From contig NZ_JACHMP010000001.1 of the NCBI RefSeq assembly GCF_014204985.1, positions 2,170,001 through 2,234,000 of the forward strand: DNA of 64,000 nt, read 5' to 3'. This document shows positions 43,858 through 53,359 of the stretch, piece after piece (position 1 is the first letter of the stretch; each line of letters begins with the position of its first letter). Source of the DNA: Streptosporangium becharense (GTDB lineage Bacteria; Actinomycetota; Actinomycetes; Streptosporangiales; Streptosporangiaceae). The notes below the pieces were generated by a model. It was given only the letters and a program-made list of their open reading frames with translations. It ran no database searches and had not been told where the DNA came from. Both the position numbers and the translations under genes were made by a program.

Positions 43858-43882
43858 AAGACGAGACGTTCCGGTTCGTCTT
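43858..43882. promoter_or_regulatory. Candidate operator of the downstream TetR gene
   Basis: AAGACGA (43858-43864) and TCGTCTT (43876-43882) form a perfect inverted repeat with an 11-base spacer, just upstream of the -10-like TACATT (43887-43892) and the ATG at 43900. Confidence 0.6.
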
Positions 43883-43899
43883 TTGGTACATTCGACCGG

Positions 43900-44523
43900 A
43901 TGAAGACCCCGAACCCGACCCGGCGCAGCGAACGGTCGCGCCAGGCCATTCTGAGCGCCGCGTTCGACCTGGTCGCCGAGATCGGGTACGCCAAACTGAC
44001 CGTCGAGGCCATCGCCGCGCGCGCGGGCGTGGGCAAGCAGACGATCTACCGCTGGTGGCCGTCCAAGGGGGCCGTGTTCGTCGAGGCGGTGCTCGACCTG
44101 AGCCGGGACGAGCGGGGGGAACTTGCGCTGCCCGACACCGGCGACCTCCGGGCCGACCTGCGCGGCGTGCTCCGCGCCATCGTCGACGAGTACAACGATC
44201 CCAAGCTCGACGCGATGAGCCGTGCCCTCAGCGCCGAGGCGCTGGCCGACCCCGCGCTCAACTCGGAGATCACCGGCCGGATCCTGGGGCCGATCCTGGA
44301 GGCGACCAGGGAGCGGCTGCGCAGTGCCCGGCGGGCGGGCCAGGTGGCCGCGGACGCCGACCTGAGCGTGGCCGTCGAGCTGCTGTTCGGACCGGTCTAT
44401 CACCGCTGGATGCTGCGGACGAACCCGCTGACCCACGAGTACGCCGACACGGTGGTGGAGTTCGCCCTGCGGGCATTGGCCCCGACTCAAGGCGAATCCG
44501 ATTCGGTTTCTGTCAAAGGGTGA
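43900..44523 (+). CDS. TetR-family transcriptional regulator
   Basis: A 207-residue repressor. The HTH is at about residues 25-60 (DLVAEIGYAKLTVEAIAARAGVGKQTIYRWWPSKG). The C-terminal TetR_C-type domain (AEALADPALNSEITGRIL, VELLFGPVYHRWML) resembles TetR proteins with unknown ligands. Autoregulation is likely through the inverted repeat at 43858. ATG lies 7 bases after TACATT, so the transcript may be leaderless. No structural gene is divergent or next to it in the same direction. Confidence 0.88.
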   Translation: MKTPNPTRRSERSRQAILSAAFDLVAEIGYAKLTVEAIAARAGVGKQTIYRWWPSKGAVFVEAVLDLSRDERGELALPDTGDLRADLRGVLRAIVDEYNDPKLDAMSRALSAEALADPALNSEITGRILGPILEATRERLRSARRAGQVAADADLSVAVELLFGPVYHRWMLRTNPLTHEYADTVVEFALRALAPTQGESDSVSVKG

Positions 44524-44659
44524 AAAATTCCTCCCTGGCCCCCCAACCTGCCCCAACGACACAAAACACCAGCACAACCCACCTATGTGGAAAAAATCCC
44601 CTGAAACAGGTCCTTTAGGACAGCGCTAAACGGCTATCGCGCGCCGTACCATAACTGCG

Positions 44660-45556
44660 ATGCGCGATGTAGTGGAGCAATTACAGCGCCTGGGCATGTC
44701 TGGGTACGAAGCCAAGGCGTACGTCACCCTGGTCGGAGCCGGACAGCCGCTCAACGGCTACGAGGTCGCCAAGCGTTCGGGCGTGCCCCGCAGCACGGTC
44801 TACGAGACGCTGGGCAAACTCGTGGCCAAGGGGGCGGCGTACGAACTGCGGGGGGCCGACGACGCCACCGACTACCTGCCCCTGCCGCCGCGGTCGCTGC
44901 TGGAGCGGCTGCGGCGGGAGTTCGACGACTCGATCGAGGCGCTGGAGTCATCGCTGCCGGCGATCGTGGCCCCGCCCGGAGCCCACCTGATCCACAGCCT
45001 CAAGGACGCCGGCGCGCTGCTCGCACGGGCCGAGGACGTGATCGCCGGGGCACGCGCAGACCTGTTCCTGTCGATCTGGCCCGAGGAGATGAAGCGGCTC
45101 GCCCCGCTGGTCAAGCGGGCCGCCGAGCGCGGCGTGGACACCTCGGTGCTGCACTTCGGACCGGTCGCGGACCCGGTGGGCCACATGTACGAACACCGCT
45201 TCCCCTCCCTCGACGAGGACCTGGAGGAGCCGGGCCGGCGCCTCCTGGTCGTGGCGGCCGACCGGCGGGAGACCCTGGTCGGCGGGTTCGCGGGCGACAC
45301 CGCGTGGGGCGTCTACACCGAGGACCCGGCGGTGGTGACGATGGCGGTGGAGTACGTCGGGAACGACATCGTCATGCAGGTCATCGCCGAACGGGTCGGC
45401 CACGAGACCATGCGCGGGTTCTGGGCCGACGATCCCCGGCTCGCGCACCTGCGCGCCGCCCGCGACCGGTACGCCGCCCTTGTCCGGGCCGCCGGTCCGC
45501 CGGCCCGTCCGGAGGGCTCGCAGGCGGCCCCCCTGCACCCCGGAGACGTCCGCTGA
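44660..45556 (+). CDS. TrmB-family transcriptional regulator
   Basis: A 298-residue protein. Residues about 1-70 are the TrmB winged helix (LGMSGYEAKAYVTLVG, YEVAKRSGVPRSTVYETLGKL), followed by a coiled coil (LLERLRREFDDSIEALESSL) and a C-terminal sensor domain of the phospholipase-D-like type (IWPEEMKRLAPLVKRAAERGVDTSVLHFG). TrmB regulators usually sense sugars; the ligand is unknown here. ATG lies 7 bases after TACCAT (44647-44652), suggesting a leaderless transcript. Confidence 0.85.
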   Translation: MRDVVEQLQRLGMSGYEAKAYVTLVGAGQPLNGYEVAKRSGVPRSTVYETLGKLVAKGAAYELRGADDATDYLPLPPRSLLERLRREFDDSIEALESSLPAIVAPPGAHLIHSLKDAGALLARAEDVIAGARADLFLSIWPEEMKRLAPLVKRAAERGVDTSVLHFGPVADPVGHMYEHRFPSLDEDLEEPGRRLLVVAADRRETLVGGFAGDTAWGVYTEDPAVVTMAVEYVGNDIVMQVIAERVGHETMRGFWADDPRLAHLRAARDRYAALVRAAGPPARPEGSQAAPLHPGDVR

Positions 45557-45785
45557 TCCGGGAGCCGCCGGGGAATTCCGGCGGTTCCCGGGGTGCCCCG
45601 CCGCCCGCGGACGCCCCCGGCGCCGACCCGTGCCCCCCGGTGCCGGCGCGTGCCCTCCGGCGCCTGCGGGCGCCTCGGACGCCCATGATCGTCCGTCGGG
45701 GGAAAAATGGCTCTTAACGTAGATATGACATCCTTCGGAGAGATTGTCTCCTTCTGGATCGTCTCCATCTCGGGGAAGGCAGCGT

Positions 45786-47450
45786 ATGGACAAGCCGGTC
45801 ATCATGACGGTCGACGACGATCCCGGCGTTTCACGCTCGGTCGCGCGTGACCTGCGGCGCAGGTACGGGCAGTCGTACCGGATCATCCGGGCCGAGACGG
45901 CGGCGCAGGGCATCGAGAGCGTGCGCGAGCTGCGGCTGCGCGGCGACGACGTCGCCGCGATCCTCGCCGACTACCGGATGCCCCAGATGAACGGCGTGGA
46001 GTTCCTGGAGCAGGCGATGGACCTGTACCCCTACGCCCGCCGCGTGCTGCTGACCGCCTACGCCGACACCGACGCGGCGATCCAGGCGATCAACGTGGTC
46101 GACCTCGACCACTACCTGCTCAAGCCGTGGGACCCGCCGGAGGAGAAGTTCTACCCGGTGCTGGACGCCCAGCTGGACGCCTGGCAGCGCACGGACCGGC
46201 GGGAGACGGACGAGCTGCGGGTGGTGGGGGCACGCTGGTCGGCGCGGTCGTACAAGATCCGTGACTTCCTGGCCCGCAACCAGGTTCCCTACCGCTGGGT
46301 GCTGGCCGACAGCCCGGAGGGCTCCGAGCTGCTGGCCGCGGCCGGAGAGGCGTGCACGATCGGCCCGGCGAAGCTGCCGCTGGTCATCACCGCCGGCGGC
46401 GCCAAGCTCACCGCGCCGGGCACCGCCGAGCTGGCGGAGGCCGTCGGGTTGTCCACCGCCCCGGCCACCGACTTCTACGACCTGATCGTGATCGGCGGGG
46501 GCCCCGGTGGCCTGGGCGCCGCGGTCTACGGCGCCTCCGAGGGGCTGCGCACGGTGATGGTCGAGCAGCACGCCTCCGGCGGGCAGGCCGGGCAGAGCTC
46601 CCGCATCGAGAACTACCTGGGCTTCCCCGACGGCGTCTCCGGCTCCCAGCTCGCCGACCGAGCCCGCCGTCAGGCGCTGAAGTTCGGCGCGGAGCTGCTC
46701 ACCGCGCGCAAGGTGACCAGCCTGGAGGTCAAGGGCCAGGCCAAGGTGGTCGGTTTCGCCGACGGCGGCAGCATCGCCGGGCACACCGTCATCCTGGCCA
46801 CCGGCGTCTCCTACCGGCGGCTGAACGCCCCCGGCCTCGACGACTTCATCGGCTCCGGCTGCTACTACGGCGCGGCCATGACGGAGGCGTCCGAGTGCCG
46901 GGACCGCGAGGTCTACATCGTCGGCGCGGCCAACTCGGCCGGTCAGAGCGCGGTCCACCTCTCGGGCTACGCGAGCAGGGTCCATCTCGTCGTCAGGGGC
47001 GACGGGCTGGAGCGGACCATGTCGCACTACCTGATCGAGCAGATCTCACAGCTGCCCAACATCGAGGTGCACACCGGGACCGAGGTCGTCGGCGGCGAGG
47101 GCGACGGCCACCTGGAGCGGATCACGCTGAAGGGCCCGGACGGCGAGCGCACGGTCGACGCCGAGTGGCTGTTCGTCTTCATCGGCGCCGAGCCGTTCAC
47201 CGACTGGCTCGGAGACACCGTCGAACGCGACGGGCGGGGCTTCATCCTCACCGGGCCCGACCTGACCTCCGGCGAGAGCCGCCCCCGCAACTGGCCGCTG
47301 CGGCGTGACCCGTACCACCTGGAGACCAACGTGCCGGGGGTGTTCGCCGCCGGCGACGTACGGGCCGACTCGATCAAGCGGGTCGCCTCGGCCGTCGGCG
47401 AAGGCGCGATGGCCGTGGCCCTCGTCCACCGCTACCTGGAGCAGGCGTGA
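45786..47450 (+). CDS. Response regulator fused to thioredoxin-reductase-like flavoprotein
   Basis: A 554-residue fusion starting at ATG 45786 (GGGGAAGG upstream). Residues 1-125 are a receiver domain with acidic pocket DDD (10-12), phospho-Asp in ADYRMPQMNG, and Thr/Lys of the switch (LLTAYAD, LLKPWD). Residues about 140-225 look like a glutaredoxin-like linker domain; residues 230-550 are a TrxB-like FAD/NADPH domain (GGGPGGLGAAVYG, GGQAGQSSRIENYLGFP, GAANSAGQSAVHL). The TrxB active-site CXXC is replaced by GSGCYYGAAM, so dithiol reduction is doubtful. Translation is coupled to the kinase gene (GTGA overlap). Confidence 0.88.
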   Translation: MDKPVIMTVDDDPGVSRSVARDLRRRYGQSYRIIRAETAAQGIESVRELRLRGDDVAAILADYRMPQMNGVEFLEQAMDLYPYARRVLLTAYADTDAAIQAINVVDLDHYLLKPWDPPEEKFYPVLDAQLDAWQRTDRRETDELRVVGARWSARSYKIRDFLARNQVPYRWVLADSPEGSELLAAAGEACTIGPAKLPLVITAGGAKLTAPGTAELAEAVGLSTAPATDFYDLIVIGGGPGGLGAAVYGASEGLRTVMVEQHASGGQAGQSSRIENYLGFPDGVSGSQLADRARRQALKFGAELLTARKVTSLEVKGQAKVVGFADGGSIAGHTVILATGVSYRRLNAPGLDDFIGSGCYYGAAMTEASECRDREVYIVGAANSAGQSAVHLSGYASRVHLVVRGDGLERTMSHYLIEQISQLPNIEVHTGTEVVGGEGDGHLERITLKGPDGERTVDAEWLFVFIGAEPFTDWLGDTVERDGRGFILTGPDLTSGESRPRNWPLRRDPYHLETNVPGVFAAGDVRADSIKRVASAVGEGAMAVALVHRYLEQA

Positions 47451-48922
47451 CCGGCCCGGCGGAGCCCGGCGGCGTTCCCCGGGCGGAGCACAAGGTCGAC
47501 GTCGACGTGCTCCGCGGCCTGTTCCTCTTCGAGGACCTCGACAGGGAACGGCTGGAGTGGCTGGCCGCACACGGCGTGCAGCAGGAGTTCGCGGCGGGCG
47601 AGCCGATCGTCAGGCAGGGCGACCCCGCCGAGCGCTTCGTCGTGCTCGTCGAGGGCGAGATCGTGATGGTCACCGAGACCCCCGCGGGGACGGTCACGAT
47701 GACCCCCACCTCCCAGCCCGGCGCCTACGCCGGGGCGATCTCCGCCTACCTGGGCGACCGGGCCCCGGAGAACTACACGCACTCGCTGCGCGCCACCAAG
47801 CCGACGCGGATGTTCGTGCTGCCGGCCGAGCGGTTCCGCTGGATGATGACCGAATGGTTCCCCATGGCGGTGCACCTGCTCGACGGGGTGCGCATGGGCG
47901 GGATGGCCCAGCGGGAGCTCATCGACCGGCGGCAGCGGTTGACCGCGCTCGGCACCATCACCGCCGGCCTCACCCACGAGCTCAACAACCCGGCCGCCGC
48001 GGCCGTGCGGGCCGTGGGCGACCTGCGGGACAAGATACGGATGTCGCGCCGGCGGCTGGCCGAGCTGGCCGAGTCCGGGATCGAGCCCGAGCGGCTCCGT
48101 GCCCTGGTCGACCTGCAGGAGACGTGCGCCGAGAGCGTCGGCGAGGTGCCGAAGCGCTCCCCGCTGGAGACCTCCGACGCCGAGGACGAGCTCTCCGACG
48201 CCCTGGAGGACGCCGGGGTCGAGGACGCCTGGGACATCGCGCCGCCGCTGGTGGGCGCCGGGTTCACCGTCGACGTGCTGGAGAAGGTCCGCGGCGCCGC
48301 GGGCGACCGGCACCTGAACGCGGCCGTGCACTGGATGGCCGAGGCGATCGAGATCTCGCAGATGCTGAACGAGGTCACCGACGCGACCGAGCGGATCTCC
48401 TCGCTGATCGCCTCCGCCAAGCAGTACTCCCAGATGGACCGCGCGCCGTACCAGACGGTGGACGTGCGGGAACTGCTCGACAGCACGCTCACCATGTTCC
48501 GCGGCAAGATCCCGCCGGGGATCAGCCTGGCCACCGACTACGACCCGGCGCTGCCCCCCGTCCCGGCCTACGCCGGGGAGCTCAACCAGGTGTGGAGCAA
48601 TCTGATCCACAACGCCCTGGACGCGATGGGGAGCACCGGGACCCTCACCGTACGCACCCGGCTGGAACACGACACGGTCGCGCTGATCGAGGTCTGCGAC
48701 ACCGGTCCGGGCGTCCCCGAGGAACTGCGGGAGCGGATCTTCGAGCCGTTCTTCACCACCAAGGCGGTCGGCGAGGGCACCGGTCTCGGCCTGGACATCT
48801 CCTTCCGCATCGTCTCCGGCCGCCACGGAGGCGACCTGCGGGTGGAGTCGCGTCCCGGTGACACCCGGTTCCAGGTGCGCCTGCCTCTCGCCGAGACGCC
48901 GAGCACCGCGGGAACGTCCTGA
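47447..48922 (+). CDS. Cyclic-nucleotide-domain sensor histidine kinase
   Basis: A 491-residue soluble kinase. Residues about 22-150 are a cNMP-binding-type domain ([32 protein letters not shown]), though the phosphate-binding cassette is altered ([16 protein letters not shown]). After a helical segment comes the H-box ([14 protein letters not shown], His at about 180), then a long helical insert (about 195-330), and the ATPase domain with N box [26 protein letters not shown] and [13 protein letters not shown]. It should phosphorylate the receiver domain of the upstream fusion protein. Confidence 0.9.
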   Translation: MTGPAEPGGVPRAEHKVDVDVLRGLFLFEDLDRERLEWLAAHGVQQEFAAGEPIVRQGDPAERFVVLVEGEIVMVTETPAGTVTMTPTSQPGAYAGAISAYLGDRAPENYTHSLRATKPTRMFVLPAERFRWMMTEWFPMAVHLLDGVRMGGMAQRELIDRRQRLTALGTITAGLTHELNNPAAAAVRAVGDLRDKIRMSRRRLAELAESGIEPERLRALVDLQETCAESVGEVPKRSPLETSDAEDELSDALEDAGVEDAWDIAPPLVGAGFTVDVLEKVRGAAGDRHLNAAVHWMAEAIEISQMLNEVTDATERISSLIASAKQYSQMDRAPYQTVDVRELLDSTLTMFRGKIPPGISLATDYDPALPPVPAYAGELNQVWSNLIHNALDAMGSTGTLTVRTRLEHDTVALIEVCDTGPGVPEELRERIFEPFFTTKAVGEGTGLGLDISFRIVSGRHGGDLRVESRPGDTRFQVRLPLAETPSTAGTS

Positions 48923-49024
48923 CCCTCTCCCGCCGCGTCCTCCCCTGCGGAGCGGCGGGCCCCGCAGTGGCGGGCCCACCCGGAGCGGCGGGCCCGCGAG
49001 AGCCGCGGACCCGCCGGGGCGGCG

Positions 49025-50284
49025 TCAGGAGCCGTGGACGCCGTTGACGATGTCCATCAGGCGGGCCAGGACCCTGCCGCCGGAGACCCGCAGGCCGTCG
49101 TGCTCCCACTCGTTGGTCACCCACGTCCGCACGTTACCGATCGCGGCGGCGGTCCGCATGGACAGGTCCTCCTCGACGTACATGTCGTCGTAGTAGACGG
49201 CCGCGGCCACGGGAACCCGGTTGGCCGCGAGCCGGGCCGGGTCGTAGAGGGCGGGCCAGCCGGACTCGGCGGCGAGGATCTCGGCGGCGCCCTTGAACGG
49301 GCGGAGGGCGGCGATGTCGTCGAACATCCAGGGGTAGATCATCTCTCCGACGGGGAGCGCCGGCTCGGCGTCCTCGTGGAACTCCCCGGGCAGCAACCGG
49401 TGGGCCGCCCAGGCCGTGGCGGCCCCCTGGGCGTAGATCGCCTCGTGCATGACCGCGTAGAGCGGGTTGCCGACGAACCCGGTGGCCATCATGACCTCGT
49501 ACCGGAACAGGTCGGAGAGCCTGTCACCGTGCCACGCCTCGTCCAGCAGCCAGTGCAGGTATTCGGCGCCGTCGCTCATACCGAGGCACAGGCCGAGGGT
49601 CTGCAGGCGGCGCACGGTCAGCACGTCGCCGTCCGGCAGCATGACCTCGTGGTGGCGCAGGTGGTCGGTGACCGCCCGCAGGCGCCCGGCGTCCTCGGGA
49701 TAGCGGGCGAAGTAGCGGTCGACCTTGGCGCGGACCCTGGGGTAGGTGCGGGCGTAGACGTCGTCGGCGGTGGCCTCGAGACCGGGCAGTCCGCCCGTTA
49801 TGTAACAGGCCTTGAGCCCTTCGGGAGCGCGGGAGAGGTAGGTCAGCGTGACGAAACCGCCGTAGCTCTGGCCGAGGGTCTCCCACGGCCGGTCGCCGCA
49901 GAGCTCGCGCCGGATCAGCTCGGCGTCGGCCACGATCGAGTCGGCCCGGTAGTGCATGAGCCGGGCGGCGATCTCCTCGTCCGTCCCGGTCACCGTGCGC
50001 GCGGTGAGGGGCGTGCTGCGTCCGGCCCCGCGCTGGTCGAGCAGGAGCACCCGGTGGGTCTTCAGCGCGTGTCCCAGCCAGCCGTCGGCGGCGGTCGGCC
50101 GCGGCGACTTGCCTCCGGGCCCGCCCTGCAGGAAGAGCAGCCACGGCAGGTTCTCACCCCTCCTGGCCGGGTCGATCGCCTCACGGGCGAAGATCTCTAT
50201 CGTCTCGCCGCCGGGGTCGGCGTGGTCCAGGGGGACGGTGAACGTGTGGTCGGTGAGCGCCACACCGGGCAGAAGGACAGTCAC
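49025..50284 (-). CDS. Alpha/beta hydrolase, prolyl aminopeptidase-like (S33)
   Basis: A 419-residue hydrolase starting at GTG 50284. The oxyanion/strand motif [27 protein letters not shown] and nucleophile elbow [15 protein letters not shown] are the signature of the S33 proline iminopeptidase family; the final catalytic His is in [12 protein letters not shown]. It releases N-terminal proline or hydrolyses related amides/esters. It is not obviously part of the catabolic regulon; the frame is open far upstream but the fold begins at 50284. Confidence 0.85.
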   Translation of the reverse strand: MTVLLPGVALTDHTFTVPLDHADPGGETIEIFAREAIDPARRGENLPWLLFLQGGPGGKSPRPTAADGWLGHALKTHRVLLLDQRGAGRSTPLTARTVTGTDEEIAARLMHYRADSIVADAELIRRELCGDRPWETLGQSYGGFVTLTYLSRAPEGLKACYITGGLPGLEATADDVYARTYPRVRAKVDRYFARYPEDAGRLRAVTDHLRHHEVMLPDGDVLTVRRLQTLGLCLGMSDGAEYLHWLLDEAWHGDRLSDLFRYEVMMATGFVGNPLYAVMHEAIYAQGAATAWAAHRLLPGEFHEDAEPALPVGEMIYPWMFDDIAALRPFKGAAEILAAESGWPALYDPARLAANRVPVAAAVYYDDMYVEEDLSMRTAAAIGNVRTWVTNEWEHDGLRVSGGRVLARLMDIVNGVHGS

Positions 50285-50357
50285 CCGGGAGAAACTACCC
50301 AACCTCGCGCGCGGGGCCGCGCCTGGTGGGTGCGATTCGCCGGCACGGCCGCGCGGG

Positions 50358-50423
50358 GACCTCACGCGGACGGTGCACGGAGACCTCACGCGGACGGTGC
50401 ACGGAGACCTCACGCGGACGGCG
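50358..50423. repeat. 24-bp tandem repeat, 2.75 copies
   Basis: The unit GACCTCACGCGGACGGTGCACGGA occurs at 50358-50381 and 50382-50405, with a partial third copy to 50423. Copies are nearly identical. Confidence 0.85.
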
Positions 50424-50502
50424 GCGCCGGGCGGGGGTCCGTGGTCCGCCGGTACCGCCGCGCGGGGACTTCCCCCCGGGCGGGGAACTGGTACGCTTCC
50501 CA

Positions 50503-50516
50503 AGCGAGCGCTTGGT
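50503..50516. promoter_or_regulatory. KstR2-like operator (9 of 10 fixed bases)
   Basis: AGCGAGCGCTTGGT within CCAAGCGAGCGCTTGG, identical in its 16-base core to the site at 6020. It lies 69 bases before the LLM gene at 50585. Confidence 0.8.
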
Positions 50517-50584
50517 TTCGGACGGGCCGCCGTACCCGAGGCCGCGGAACGGGACAGCCGGAGACGACCCCCAGGGGACAGCCG

Positions 50585-51643
50585 ATGAAGTTCTCGACCT
50601 TCCACCTCTTCCACCGGTTCGACGGCCAGAGCTTCAAGGACGTCTACGACCACCACCTGCGGCTGATCGAACTCGCCGAGGAGCTGGGGTTCCACGGCGT
50701 CCGGCTGGCCGAGCACCACTTCCGCGACTACGGCGTGGTCCCCAACCTGTTCACGATGCTCGCGGCCATGGCGGCGCGCACCGACCGGATCCGGCTGGGA
50801 ACCGGCGTCGTGGTGCTGCCGCTGCACAACCCGATCCACGTCGCCGAGGAGGCGGCGATGGTCGACGTTCTCTCCGGCGGGCGGCTGGAGCTGGGCATCG
50901 GACGCGGCTACCAGAGCTTCGAGTTCCAGGGCTTCGGCGTCGAGCTGGCCGAGGCCCGTGACCGGTTCGACGAGGCGCTGGAGGTCGTCCTCGGGCTGTG
51001 GGGCGCCGGGGCCTTCCGGCACGAGGGCAAGTTCTACCGGACCGGGACCGGGGTGGAGCTCGTCCCCCGGCCGCTCCAGTCCCCGTTCCCGCCGATCCAC
51101 GTGGCGGCCGTGTCGCCGGAGACCGTCACCATGTACGCCGGACGCGGCCTGCCGATCCTGGCCGACCCGGCCGCGCCGTTCCACAAGGTGGTCGGGGCCG
51201 CGCGGACCTGGCGGGAGACCGCCGAGCGCACCGGGCACGACGTGACCGGTGCCGAGCTGGTGGTCGCGCGCAGCGTCTACGTGGCCCCGACCCTGGAACG
51301 GGCCCGCGAGGACCAGGCCGCCTTCGAGGCGGGTTTCGACCGGGGCCGGATCTTCAACCGGGAGAGCGCACCGATCGACCCGCGGACCGGCCGGGCGGCG
51401 CAGGGGTTCGAGTACTACCAGGACCGCTACCTCAAGGGTGGTTCGCTCTCCAACGACTTCCGCTGGGAGCAGTTGGAGGTCATCGGCGACCCCGGGCGGG
51501 TGATCGGCCAGATCCGGCTGCTCCGGGACGCCGGGTTCGCCAACCTGCTCTGCGACTTCGGCAGCACCCGGCCGATGCCGGCGGCGGAGCTGGAGAAGGT
51601 GATGCGGTTCTTCGCCGCCGAGGTCATGCCGGCCTTCCGGTGA
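50585..51643 (+). CDS. LLM-class flavin-dependent oxidoreductase, second copy
   Basis: A 352-residue luciferase-like protein starting at ATG 50585 with AGGGGA upstream. Family features: LAEHHFRDYGVVPNL, RIRLGTGVVVLPLHNP, DVLSGGRLELGIGRGY and RPLQSPFPPIHVAA. It is only moderately similar to the copy at 6081, so they may act on different intermediates. It is followed at 70 bases by an acyl-CoA ligase and preceded by a KstR2-like operator. Confidence 0.88.
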   Translation: MKFSTFHLFHRFDGQSFKDVYDHHLRLIELAEELGFHGVRLAEHHFRDYGVVPNLFTMLAAMAARTDRIRLGTGVVVLPLHNPIHVAEEAAMVDVLSGGRLELGIGRGYQSFEFQGFGVELAEARDRFDEALEVVLGLWGAGAFRHEGKFYRTGTGVELVPRPLQSPFPPIHVAAVSPETVTMYAGRGLPILADPAAPFHKVVGAARTWRETAERTGHDVTGAELVVARSVYVAPTLERAREDQAAFEAGFDRGRIFNRESAPIDPRTGRAAQGFEYYQDRYLKGGSLSNDFRWEQLEVIGDPGRVIGQIRLLRDAGFANLLCDFGSTRPMPAAELEKVMRFFAAEVMPAFR

Positions 51644-51713
51644 CCGGTCCCGTACGACGCGTGCCGGCCGCGGCGCGGGCCGCGGTCGCACGCCATCCCC
51701 AGCAGGAGACGCG

Positions 51714-53270
51714 ATGATCCACCGGTTGACCCTGTCCGACGTCCTCGCCGAGCACGCCCGCAGCCGCCCCCTGGTGACGGCCGTGGTGGACGGCGAGGTG
51801 CGGCTCACCTACCCCGAGCTCGACGCGCGGGTCACCCGCCTGGCCGACGCGCTGGCCGCGCGGGGCGTCGCCGCCGGAGACCGGGTGCTGTGGCTGGGAC
51901 GCAACAGCCACGCGGTACTGGAGCTGCTGCTGGCCGCCTCCCGGCTCGGCGCGGTCTTCTGCCCGGCCAACTGGCGGCAGTCGACCGGCGAGCTGGCCTT
52001 CGTCCTGGACGACCTGGCCCCGAAGGCCGTCGTCTGGGAGGAGTCGGAGGCCGCCGCGCCGCTCCGCGGGGACGACTGGATCCTCATGGGGGCCGGTTAT
52101 GAGACGTTCCTGGCCGGCGGGTCCGGCGGGTCCGGTGGAAGCGCGGACGGCGACCCCGGCGGCACCAGCGACCCCGGCGGCGGCACCGGCGACGACACCG
52201 GTGACGACACCGGTGACGACACGGCGCCGGTTCTCGCGCTCTACACCGCCGCCTTCGACGGCCGTCCCGCCGCCGCCCTGCTCAGCAGCGCCGCCCTGGT
52301 CGCGCACAGCGTGTCGCTGCTGGTGGTCCGCCAGATGGAGCCGGGCTTCACCTTCCTCAACAGCGGCCCGCTGTTCCACGTGGGCACAATGATGTTCTGC
52401 CTGGCCACCCTGCAGATCGGCGGGACGAACGTCTTCACCCCCGCGTTCGACGCCGAGGAGGTCTGCCGGCTGGTCGAGGCGGAGAAGGTCACCCAGGCGT
52501 TCCTGTTCGGCCGGATGATCGACGAGGTGGCCGAGGCGAACGGGGACGGCCGGTACGACCTGTCCTCGCTCCGCTTCGTCTCCCACTCGGCCGCGTGGGA
52601 CGCGATGACGACGGTGGACGACTCCCCCTGGTGCCGGTCGAAGATGGGCGGCTACGGGCAGACCGAGGTGGGCGGCATGCTGACCTTCCTCGGGCTGGCG
52701 CCCGGTGCCGCCGGTCCCGCCGGGCGGCCGTCCCCGCTGGTCCAGGTGCGGATCCTGGACCCCGACGGCCGCGAGGTGCCCGCCGGGGAGGTGGGCGAGA
52801 TCTGCGCACGCGGCAGGTCGCTCTTCTCCGGCTACCTCAACCGGCCGGAGCTGACCGCGGCCAGGATCCGGGACGGTTGGCACCACACCGGTGACCTCGG
52901 CCGCCGGGAGGCCGACGGCACGATCACGTTCGTCGGCCCGCGGCTCCGCATGATCAAGTCGGGCAACGAGAACGTCTACCCGGCCGAGGTCGAGCGCGTG
53001 CTGAAGACCCACCCCGCCGTCGCGGACGCGGCCGTGATCGGGGTGCCCGACGACCGGTGGCACCAGGTGGTCAAGGCCGTCGTGGTCCTCGCGGACGATG
53101 CCGGGCCGGTCACCGCCGAGGACGTCGCCGAGCACGTCCGGGCCAGGATCGCCTCCTACAAGAGACCCCGCCACGTCGCCTTCGTCGAGGCCATCCCGAA
53201 GAAGGGCTTCACCCCCGACTACGACGCCCTCGACGCCGCCCACGGTGGCGGCGGCTACCCCGGCGGCTGA
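51714..53270 (+). CDS. Acyl-CoA synthetase (AMP-forming) with altered phosphate loop
   Basis: A 518-residue member of the adenylate-forming family: WLGRNSHAVLELLLAASRLGAV, GYGQTEVGGML, WHHTGDLGR and KSGNENVYPAEVE are typical. The usual TSGTTGxPKG loop is replaced by TAAFDGRPAAALL, a known variant in some actinobacterial ligases, and the C-terminal lysine motif is KKGFTPDYDAL. A low-complexity insertion (about residues 140-170, with GDDT repeats) precedes the loop. It is the second gene behind the operator at 50503. Activity needs proof because of the loop. Confidence 0.8.
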   Translation: MIHRLTLSDVLAEHARSRPLVTAVVDGEVRLTYPELDARVTRLADALAARGVAAGDRVLWLGRNSHAVLELLLAASRLGAVFCPANWRQSTGELAFVLDDLAPKAVVWEESEAAAPLRGDDWILMGAGYETFLAGGSGGSGGSADGDPGGTSDPGGGTGDDTGDDTGDDTAPVLALYTAAFDGRPAAALLSSAALVAHSVSLLVVRQMEPGFTFLNSGPLFHVGTMMFCLATLQIGGTNVFTPAFDAEEVCRLVEAEKVTQAFLFGRMIDEVAEANGDGRYDLSSLRFVSHSAAWDAMTTVDDSPWCRSKMGGYGQTEVGGMLTFLGLAPGAAGPAGRPSPLVQVRILDPDGREVPAGEVGEICARGRSLFSGYLNRPELTAARIRDGWHHTGDLGRREADGTITFVGPRLRMIKSGNENVYPAEVERVLKTHPAVADAAVIGVPDDRWHQVVKAVVVLADDAGPVTAEDVAEHVRARIASYKRPRHVAFVEAIPKKGFTPDYDALDAAHGGGGYPGG

Positions 53271-53359
53271 CCCCGCACCGAAGACCGGGGCCAGGACGGC
53301 TGACCCCGCACCGGGAAGGCCGGGACCAGGACGGCCGATCCCGGCGCCGGGAGGCCGGA

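Larger units (their letters stand above)
50285..50584. other. 300-base intergenic region with tandem repeat and KstR2-like operator
   Basis: The region divides the hydrolase (-) and the LLM oxidoreductase (+). It holds the 24-bp tandem repeat at 50358-50423 and the operator at 50503-50516. TACGCT (50492-50497) could be a -10 element. No gene is supported. Confidence 0.6.

Noticed and set aside
50358-50423. Tandem repeat considered as a CRISPR fragment
   Set aside because: The copies are directly adjacent without spacers and no cas gene is nearby.
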